Below are positions 7,462 to 12,529 of a stretch of 12,529 nt of DNA, piece after piece. The notes beneath the pieces are model-generated. The model was not told where the DNA came from. It saw only the letters and a list, made by a program, of their open reading frames with translations, and searched no databases. Numbering within the stretch: position 1 is the stretch's first letter; the number at the start of each line of letters is the position of its first letter. Where the stretch lies: assembly GCA_021823905.1 (NCBI GenBank), contig JAKALX010000062.1, forward strand, positions 1 through 12,529, read 5' to 3'. Source of the DNA: Chloroflexota bacterium. GTDB lineage: Bacteria > Chloroflexota > Dehalococcoidia > Tepidiformales > Tepidiformaceae. The position numbers and the translations under genes were made by a program.

Positions 7462-8445
7462 CTAGAGTTTGCACTTGTGGACACGGATAAGCGACATGAT
7501 CTCGTCGGCCCTATTGAACTCCGTGTGCTTGGCCTGGATAAGCGCAGCACCACGATGTGCCCTCCGTCGGGCCTCGTCCTGATGGGCGAAGAGTTGCTTT
7601 ACTTGCCTAATGGTGTCCGCATCTCCGTCTGTGAGTGTACAGTACTCGCCAAGATTCTCCTCAACCCACGAGACCTGATCGCTCAGCAGGACACCTGCAC
7701 TTCCTAGGACATCAAAGACCCGATTGTTGACCATCCCGAGACGGCGTTGGTAATCAGCTGTCACTCCAAGACATATGCCCGCGTTGGTGTAAAGCGATCC
7801 GAGGCGCTTTGCCTCGGCCGTGCCTTTGTACGCACGCTTCCACTTCTCGTCAGCCCAACCGAAACAATAGAGGTTCAGGTTGAATCTGAGGCAGGGCTCC
7901 ACATACCGGAGGATCGCGGCGCCCTTGTAACCAAGATCACTCCCCACAAAGATAATGCTGTCTCCACGTTGTTCAGGCGCTCTTGTCACTGCAAACAACT
8001 CCGAATCCGCAAACATAGGGAGGAACGCCGCCGGGACCTTTGCTTCTACAAGTGAATTCACAATCATCTGAGAGTTACAAAGAAAGAGATCGCTGCGGGG
8101 CATCGCCGCCAAGAACCTTGATGCTGTGAAATCTGGCCAGCCGCGCAGTTGTGGAGGCAGGTTGACCACATACGAGATTACAAACGTGTTAGCGCTGACT
8201 TTCAGATCCTCCCAATATGAGAATGCGAGAACAACGTCGAACCGGGTAAGGTCGATTGTCTCAATGGCGACATTTCCAACGCCGGGGAAGTCCTGGGGTC
8301 TGAGTTCTGGATCCGGTCGCTCTGCCACGACAGACACAACCTCGTCGCATTCGACGTGGGTGAGAAACGCTCGTCGTAATGCCCGACGGCATTGCTCCTC
8401 TCCGGAGAGAGAGCCGAAATAGTAGCTAACGATTGCGATCCTCAC
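7462..8445 (-). CDS. CgeB-like GT-B glycosyltransferase
   Basis: 327 residues. The start is MRIAIVSYYFG at the GTG at 8445, which overlaps the upstream gene's TGA as GTGA. The N-terminal domain includes VVLAFSYWEDL, and SDLFLCNSQMIVNSL resembles the inter-domain region of GT-B enzymes. The C-terminal donor domain has SIIFVGSDLGYKGA, then NNRVFDVLGSAGVLLSD (about 242-258), the CgeB/Glyco_trans_1-type motif, followed by ENLGEYCTLTDGD and a C-terminal helix with HTEFNRADEIMSLI. These features are typical of retaining nucleotide-sugar transferases. The four-base overlap means translational coupling with the radical SAM gene before it. Probable role: glycosylating the cluster's product (inference). 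Confidence 0.82.
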   Translation of the reverse strand: MRIAIVSYYFGSLSGEEQCRRALRRAFLTHVECDEVVSVVAERPDPELRPQDFPGVGNVAIETIDLTRFDVVLAFSYWEDLKVSANTFVISYVVNLPPQLRGWPDFTASRFLAAMPRSDLFLCNSQMIVNSLVEAKVPAAFLPMFADSELFAVTRAPEQRGDSIIFVGSDLGYKGAAILRYVEPCLRFNLNLYCFGWADEKWKRAYKGTAEAKRLGSLYTNAGICLGVTADYQRRLGMVNNRVFDVLGSAGVLLSDQVSWVEENLGEYCTLTDGDADTIRQVKQLFAHQDEARRRAHRGAALIQAKHTEFNRADEIMSLIRVHKCKL

Positions 8446-9506
8446 AAACAAAACGCCAAGTTCCGCGACAAGTTGGAGACCGAGTCGATTCGTTCAAGGA
8501 AGAATGGGCAGACCCGAATCCAGGCGCTTTGCTCCTCGTTGGACAGTGGGAGGTTCTTATGCGCTGGGCAGTCACGGGCAGCAACCCAGGCCGGGGGTTC
8601 TGAGTCATTCGGCGAGTCATCCTCGGCACCTCTTGGCGCAATTCCTCTCGCAAATAGGTTGGCCCTAGACCATTCCTCCGGGTTGCTTGCCCTTATTGGA
8701 CATAACGCGGTGAGGCCACCAGGCTCAAGGCAGATCCGTCTATGCCCTGGGACCGAGCAGTACGCGCCTCGGCGTTCGTCGCCGGAGAGAGTTTCCCACT
8801 CCTCCCGACTTACTGCCATTCGTTCCACCCACAAGCCGTGAGGGAGTTCCATCCCACGCAGGCGACTGACCAAATCCCGCCACTCTTGCAGCGACAGGCA
8901 CAAACCGCCAAGTCCCTCGGCTCGCCCTATCTTCGAGGTGAACAGTAGCACGTGAGAACGAATCCCGAGGGCTCCTAGGTGCCGCCCAAGCTTGGCCAAC
9001 TCGGGGACATTCCATGAACCAACAGCACTGTTTACCTCGGTAGTGATCCCGACATGTCGGGCCGCGGACAGGCAGCGGATGGCTGACTCGAATGACCCGG
9101 TCCGACCGACAAAGGCATCGTGCGTCTTCTCGAGGCCGTGAATGCTCAAGACAAGAGTCCCTCTGATAGCGGCCAAGACATGGAGAACTCGAACAGGCAT
9201 ATGGAGCCCATTTGAGAAGAGCACCGCCCGAAAACCCAAGGATTTCGCCTTCAGCAGGTCCTCCGCCAGGGTGTTTGCGAGGGTAGGCTCGCCCCCCGTG
9301 AAGACAACACTCTGGTAGCCCAATTGAGATAGCCGCCGCAACAGGACACGATGCGCCCAAAACCCACCCTTGCCGCGAGGCAGCACCGAACCTGCACTGA
9401 CGTTGCAGTGCGAACATGAGAGGGTGCAGACCCTTGAGCCGAAGTATGTGAGCGCAAGCGGCCAGCGTTGAGCTTTGAAATGGCTGCTTGGCCGGTCACC
9501 GACCAT
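8442..9506 (-). CDS. Radical SAM enzyme with Cys-rich C-terminal region
   Basis: 354 residues from the ATG at 9506. CTLSCSHC gives the cluster ligands C27, C31 and C34, and VVFTGGEPT (about 67-75) is the SAM-binding GGEP motif. LFSNGLHM and LVLSIHGLEKTHD fit the later strands of a partial TIM barrel. Near the C-terminus several cysteines (GAYCSVPG, ALCPIRAS, RDCPAH, RVCPFF) could bind one auxiliary Fe-S cluster, a reduced SPASM/twitch-like arrangement. The ATG at 9506 overlaps the previous gene by 11 bases. An ATG at 9542 is open in frame but would overlap by 47 bases with no ribosome site. The downstream GT starts inside this gene's stop codon. Substrate unknown; a peptide-modifying role is inferred from family resemblance and the neighbouring SPASM enzyme. 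Confidence 0.86.
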   Translation of the reverse strand: MVGDRPSSHFKAQRWPLALTYFGSRVCTLSCSHCNVSAGSVLPRGKGGFWAHRVLLRRLSQLGYQSVVFTGGEPTLANTLAEDLLKAKSLGFRAVLFSNGLHMPVRVLHVLAAIRGTLVLSIHGLEKTHDAFVGRTGSFESAIRCLSAARHVGITTEVNSAVGSWNVPELAKLGRHLGALGIRSHVLLFTSKIGRAEGLGGLCLSLQEWRDLVSRLRGMELPHGLWVERMAVSREEWETLSGDERRGAYCSVPGHRRICLEPGGLTALCPIRASNPEEWSRANLFARGIAPRGAEDDSPNDSEPPAWVAARDCPAHKNLPLSNEEQSAWIRVCPFFLERIDSVSNLSRNLAFCL

Positions 9507-10620
9507 CGATGGGCACTCTAGGTTGTGGATGCAAATCCACATAGAGGTTGCACGAATATGAGCGCATTGTGGTGCCGCCTTCTACCGGGAGTTGTCTAGC
9601 CGAAGCGCTGGCTTGGGTTTCGGGGTTGTGCCAACACTGCGGATCGGGGGCGCCAAACACAGAGTGCTCCAGGTAGGCCGAAGCGTAACAACCCCCGCGA
9701 CACGTATCCCAGACAACGCAACCTTTGCATTTTCCAACAGGTGACCGCGAACGGATCTCGTGAAGGAGTGGGTGAGATTTCCAAATTGCCGGTAGATCGT
9801 CGCACAGCGCATTCCCGAGAACCATATTGCCGAGGAAAGTGCACGGCGACAGATCACCGTTAGCACCGACACGGATCGACGAGGAGCCGCACGAGCAGGC
9901 GTGAATGGCAGGGAGTTTGGGACACAGGGCAGCGATCAGCGGATCCGTGATGACTAACCCGTTAGATCCCTGGGAGACCCACTGAACAACGTTGAAGAAC
10001 TCCTGCGGGGAAAGGCCCCAGGAGCCTGACGCTGGGCCTCGGCCGATCGCCCTATATCTGTTGAGTTTCCAGTACGAGACACCTTCCTCAACAAGGATGC
10101 GTCGGATTCTCGCCAGATTGTCACCGACCACCGTATCCCGCGGGAGAGTTGTGAACACTTCCACTTCAACGCCAATCGAGACGAGATGGCGAATCGTGCG
10201 AAGAGCCTCATCAAAGGCACCGGAGCAGTGTCGCCACTTGTCATTCAGGTCGGGATCTGCATAGTCGACTGAGACCGACACGGTCTCGAAAAGCTGCCAG
10301 TCAACGCCTCCAAGATCAAGACAAAACCCATTTGTGATGACGCCGGTTCTCATTCCGATCGAGCGGAGTGCTGCGACGAACTCGAGGAAATCCGGACGAA
10401 CGAAAGACTCTCCGCCGCCGAAGCTTACGAATTCGACCCCAATCGAAGCGAGCCGCATAGCGACGTCAACCCATTGATTCAAGAGGAGTTCGTCCGTAGC
10501 CGGGCTCCGCCTGCTGTTGTTGTGGCAGTGAGCACAATGCTGGTTACATTCGTTTGTGAAGGTTACGCCCGCAACTGTACAGGGGAACGACCAAGATGCG
10601 TTGTCTTCCGGTGATGACAT
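9496..10620 (-). CDS. Radical SAM/SPASM enzyme
   Basis: 374 residues. CNQHCAHC supplies C25, C29 and C32 for the SAM-cleaving 4Fe-4S cluster, and VSFGGGESF (65-73) is the GGE motif. The C-terminal SPASM domain is complete in outline: C242, C244, C260 (LSPCTFLGN), then C298, C301, C307, C311 and C329 (KCKGC...TCRGGC...QC), ligands for two auxiliary clusters. SPASM enzymes typically modify ribosomal peptides (as PqqE and thioether/cyclophane maturases do) or act as sulfatase maturases. I see no dedicated RRE domain. The tail after C329 (about 45 residues) is longer than usual. The ATG at 10620 follows GGGAG about ten bases upstream and lies 30 bases after the 34-codon ORF. It overlaps the next radical SAM gene by 11 bases. 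Confidence 0.9.
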   Translation of the reverse strand: MSSPEDNASWSFPCTVAGVTFTNECNQHCAHCHNNSRRSPATDELLLNQWVDVAMRLASIGVEFVSFGGGESFVRPDFLEFVAALRSIGMRTGVITNGFCLDLGGVDWQLFETVSVSVDYADPDLNDKWRHCSGAFDEALRTIRHLVSIGVEVEVFTTLPRDTVVGDNLARIRRILVEEGVSYWKLNRYRAIGRGPASGSWGLSPQEFFNVVQWVSQGSNGLVITDPLIAALCPKLPAIHACSCGSSSIRVGANGDLSPCTFLGNMVLGNALCDDLPAIWKSHPLLHEIRSRSPVGKCKGCVVWDTCRGGCYASAYLEHSVFGAPDPQCWHNPETQASASARQLPVEGGTTMRSYSCNLYVDLHPQPRVPIDGR

Positions 10621-10650
10621 ATACTCCGGTCTCCCAGGAATACGATCGCT

Positions 10651-10755
10651 CTATGTGCTGCCGTTGGCAAGGGCCTTCGGATTAGTGGCGGGCCTGAGGC
10701 TTCTGGCAGAGAACACCTGGACATGCCGAGCGGTTCGACGCTGCCGCGGTGCCAT
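10651..10755 (-). CDS. Candidate 34-residue peptide, translationally coupled
   Basis: The stop of the zinc-ribbon gene and an ATG share bases as TGATG (10757-10753). The ATG opens 34 codons to TAG at 10653-10651, beginning MAPRQRRTARHVQVFSAR and ending ALANGST. The peptide is basic and Ser/Thr/Asn-containing at its C-terminus, with no Cys. It lies between a cluster-leading small gene and a SPASM enzyme, where RiPP precursors are often found, but nothing in the sequence proves it is a precursor. It could be a chance frame. Confidence 0.35.
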   Translation of the reverse strand: MAPRQRRTARHVQVFSARSLRPATNPKALANGST

Positions 10756-10934
10756 CAATTCCAGCTGGTCTCAAGCCTGAAACTTCCGTCAGCCTGGCGG
10801 GAGAACTCGATCCTTGTCCCTTTGTGGCATTCTGGGCAGTGAACAACCTGCGCTCCTGTCATCACCTGAACCCGCTTCTCACAGCAACCGCAAATGAGAT
10901 TAACCAAGACTATGCTCCCCTCGACAAGTTGCAT
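10755..10934 (-). CDS. Small zinc-ribbon-like protein
   Basis: 59 residues. CGCC (C15, C17, C18) and CPEC (C33, C36) form two CxxC knuckles separated by 14 residues, as in a zinc ribbon or rubredoxin-like fold. The C-terminus after residue 40 is polar. The ATG at 10934 has GGAGG at 10939-10943, four bases upstream; the open frame extends further upstream but without a plausible start. It is the first gene after the promoter at 10971-11000, giving a leader of about 30 bases. It could be a small metal- or nucleic-acid-binding regulator of the cluster, a metal-delivery protein, or a Cys-bearing substrate. The zinc-ribbon reading is from cysteine spacing alone. Confidence 0.7.
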   Translation of the reverse strand: MQLVEGSIVLVNLICGCCEKRVQVMTGAQVVHCPECHKGTRIEFSRQADGSFRLETSWN

Positions 10935-10938
10935 TAGC

Positions 10939-10943
10939 CCTCC
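10939..10943 (-). promoter_or_regulatory. Ribosome binding site of the zinc-ribbon gene
   Basis: GGAGG on the minus strand, four bases before the ATG at 10934. It decides for this start over the longer open frame that begins near 11162. Confidence 0.75.
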
Positions 10944-10970
10944 GGGAGATTCTAGGATTTCAACGGGAGG

Positions 10971-11000
10971 ATGGTACGCGGCAGGGCGGCACATTGTCAA
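10971..11000 (-). promoter_or_regulatory. Sigma70-type promoter of the radical SAM/glycosyltransferase cluster
   Basis: On the minus strand a perfect TTGACA (11000-10995) is followed after 18 bases by TACCAT (10976-10971), a 4/6 match to the -10 consensus. Transcription would begin near 10964, about 30 bases before the zinc-ribbon ATG. The -35 box lies within a small palindrome (CATTG-N-CAATG at 10992-11002), a possible operator. Confidence 0.55.
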
Positions 11001-11002
11001 TG

Positions 11003-11449
11003 GTAAAGGTGCGCACGACAATGACGTTGGGGGCGGGCGCACGAGGCTCGTTTGCATTGTGTATGTCTTGCAGTTGCAATGGCTGGAAAGGGGACCCACC
11101 AATTCCCAAGCCAGTCCACGGTTGTGCACCGGCGAGCTCGGGCAGTCGTGCCCTCGGTCCAATCAGAGCGATACGGCGCGGCGTGGTGACCGAGCGGCAT
11201 GTGACACGCAGGCCAGACTGCCCAGGCGGCCACGATCCGGAGGCTATCGTTCGGGTGAAGCCACCTCCCCACTTTGAGACAACATTCGTTTGGATCCTGG
11301 TGAAAGAGCTAGATACAGATGGGGAATACGTTAGGGGGCTTGTCACTGCGTGTCAAGAGAACCCGCTTGACGGGGGTGGGGAGATCAAATGGGGTGGCGT
11401 CGGAGTGTTGAGGGGAGAGTGAACCGCGCGTGGGTGACGGCGAAAGGGA
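11003..11449. other. Region between cluster promoter and lipocalin gene, no gene recognised
   Basis: Open frames occur on both strands but none has a ribosome site, a family motif or a protein-like composition. A short inverted repeat (GTCAAG / CTTGAC, 8-base loop) lies at 11352-11371. Bases 11359-11377 share three blocks (GAACCC, GCTTGAC, GGGGGT) in the same order as the IS3-family end at 4517-4547, so this may be a decayed IS end at the right border. Confidence 0.4.
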
Positions 11450-11514
11450 TTAGAACCTCCCCGCGAGCGAGGTGGCGTAGCCGGTGAGCTCGGCGTAGCC
11501 GTCGCCGGCGGCCG
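11450..11514. repeat. Right copy of the 65-bp direct repeat flanking the island
   Basis: The final 65 bases of the intact lipocalin-like gene, identical to 4439-4503. The repeat boundary coincides with the stop codon (TTA at 11450-11452), as is common for integrative elements that use a gene's 3' end as attachment site. Confidence 0.85.
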
Positions 11515-12523
11515 AGCCCGTGACCGCGACCGGACCTTCCCAGTAGACGGTGCCGGTGGAGCGGCGGGCGTCGAGTTCGGCGTCGGGGAGCTCGGGGCGC
11601 AGCTCGAGGTCGAGCCCCGCCGACGGCACCGTGACGCGGACGCGCGCCGGGTAGCGGGCGCCGGTGCGCGGGCTCGTCCACCAGGTGAGGGGCACGAACG
11701 TGAAGTCACCGGCCGCCAGGCGGCGCGTCGAGCCGTCGGCCGCGACCACGGTGCCGGCCGACTCGGGCGCGGCGCTGCCGTCGGCGCGCCGCAGCCGGTA
11801 GAGCATGAGGTCGCGGCCGTCGGCGAGGCGCAGGCCGAGCCAGTCCCAGCCGACGACGCCCGGCCCGAGCTGGCTCGTCCCCCACTCGTGGTCGAACCAC
11901 GCCTCGCCGCGGACCGCGAGCGTGCGGCCGGCGATCTCGAGCGTGCCGGTCGCGACCATCCGCGGCCAGGTGAGGTACACGGAGGCGTTCCCCGGACCGG
12001 GGCCCTTGCGCGACATCCCGCCGTCACCCTCGAGGACGAGCGGCTGCGCCGGAGCGAGCGCGAGGCGCACACCGATGCCGGCGTCGCGGCCGGCGGCGGC
12101 GAGCGCGAGCGTGCCGTCGGCCCGCCGCCGCATCGTCCAGTCGTCGAGGGCGAGGTCGAGGTCGGCGGTCGAGGCCGAAGCGAGGGGGCCGAGGCGGGCG
12201 AGCCGCTCGGCGAAGCGCATCCGGCCGGCGCCGATGTCGGCGACGGCGAGGTTGGCGGCGAGCGCCTGGCGGGCGCGCAGCGGCGAGTCGCCCGGCGCCG
12301 GCGGGCCGGGATCGAGCCCCTGGCGGAAGAACGTCAGCTCGACGCCGTAGCGCCGGCCGGCGCTGTCGGCGAGCACGGCGGTGACGTACCACCACTCGCT
12401 CTGGAAGGCGGGGTGGGCGCCGTGGTCGCGGGGGAAGCGCAGCACCGGCGGCGCGGTCACCGTCTGCCACGCCGCGGCGGCGAGGAGGGGGACGGCGAGC
12501 AGGATGGCGAGCGGTCGCGCCAC
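11450..12523 (-). CDS. CrtC/AttH-like lipocalin-fold protein (carotenoid 1,2-hydratase superfamily), exported
   Basis: 357 residues from the GTG at 12523, which gives a signal-peptide-like start (RPLAILLAVPLLAAAA); the frame is still open at the window edge, six bases upstream. HPAFQSEWWYVTA (37-49), YLTWPRM (183-189), EAWFDHEWG (207-215) and GWDWLGLRLADGRDLMLYRLR (225-245) are the conserved segments of the CrtC/AttH two-domain lipocalin superfamily. Members include carotenoid hydratases and many uncharacterised exported predicted hydrolases, often found beside ABC-type permeases; the neighbour upstream is outside the window. A carotenoid role should not be assumed here. Very high GC, like the CARF-nuclease gene. 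The last 65 bases recur at 4439-4503, so the present 3' end may have been supplied by the inserted element. Confidence 0.85.
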   Translation of the reverse strand: MARPLAILLAVPLLAAAAWQTVTAPPVLRFPRDHGAHPAFQSEWWYVTAVLADSAGRRYGVELTFFRQGLDPGPPAPGDSPLRARQALAANLAVADIGAGRMRFAERLARLGPLASASTADLDLALDDWTMRRRADGTLALAAAGRDAGIGVRLALAPAQPLVLEGDGGMSRKGPGPGNASVYLTWPRMVATGTLEIAGRTLAVRGEAWFDHEWGTSQLGPGVVGWDWLGLRLADGRDLMLYRLRRADGSAAPESAGTVVAADGSTRRLAAGDFTFVPLTWWTSPRTGARYPARVRVTVPSAGLDLELRPELPDAELDARRSTGTVYWEGPVAVTGSAAGDGYAELTGYATSLAGRF

Positions 12524-12529
12524 GCTACC

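Noticed and set aside
11352..11371. Inverted repeat as a terminator for the lipocalin gene
   Set aside because: The stem is only six pairs, lies some 80 bases after the stop and has no following T-run on the minus strand.
10994..11422. Plus-strand 142-codon ORF upstream of the cluster
   Set aside because: No ribosome site, domain or protein-like composition; it starts within the cluster's promoter.

Overview
This window comes from an unidentified bacterium with high-GC DNA. Reading frames at both ends (about 2.3-4.5 kb and 11.45-12.5 kb) are strongly GC-biased at third positions. The central block (about 4.75-11.3 kb) is visibly lower in GC and uses more mixed codons, which suggests horizontal acquisition. 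I cannot name the phylum. Metalloprotease pairs, orphan receiver domains and radical SAM clusters fit a large-genome soil or sediment lineage, but that is inference only. No rRNA, tRNA or CRISPR array was seen.

Left part (1-2293). Two minus-strand metalloprotease genes lie head to tail. The first is an M50-like membrane zinc protease with an HEFTH motif, broken by an apparent one-base deletion near 1472. The second is a soluble M48-type peptidase (HELGH) with a TerB-like C-terminal region; it runs off the left edge. A gene-poor stretch follows, then a plus-strand single-domain response regulator (2294-2719).

Middle-left (2937-4253). A minus-strand protein joins a CARF-like N-terminal region to a DUF1887-type nuclease region (GGWLE, ETD, SCKN), resembling the Card1/Can2 ancillary nucleases of type III CRISPR systems. 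No Cas gene or array is visible in the window.

Central island (about 4439-11514). Both borders carry the same last 65 bases of a gene. An intact CrtC/AttH-like lipocalin gene ends at 11450, and a displaced copy of its 3' end lies at 4439-4518. That copy abuts two tandem 3' ends of an IS3-family element. Inside the borders, one minus-strand gene cluster follows a plausible sigma70 promoter (10971-11000). In order of transcription it encodes a 59-aa zinc-ribbon-like protein, a TGATG-coupled 34-aa ORF, a radical SAM/SPASM enzyme, a second radical SAM enzyme, a CgeB-like glycosyltransferase, an unrecognised 112-aa ORF, a GT2 glycosyltransferase and a B12-binding-type radical SAM enzyme. Overlapping stops and starts point to co-transcription of at least the first five genes. 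The content suggests a biosynthetic pathway that modifies a small peptide or glycan by radical chemistry and glycosylation. I do not recognise the cluster as a described one.

Right edge (11450-12523). A signal-peptide-bearing CrtC/AttH-like lipocalin-fold protein, essentially complete, with its start six bases from the window end.
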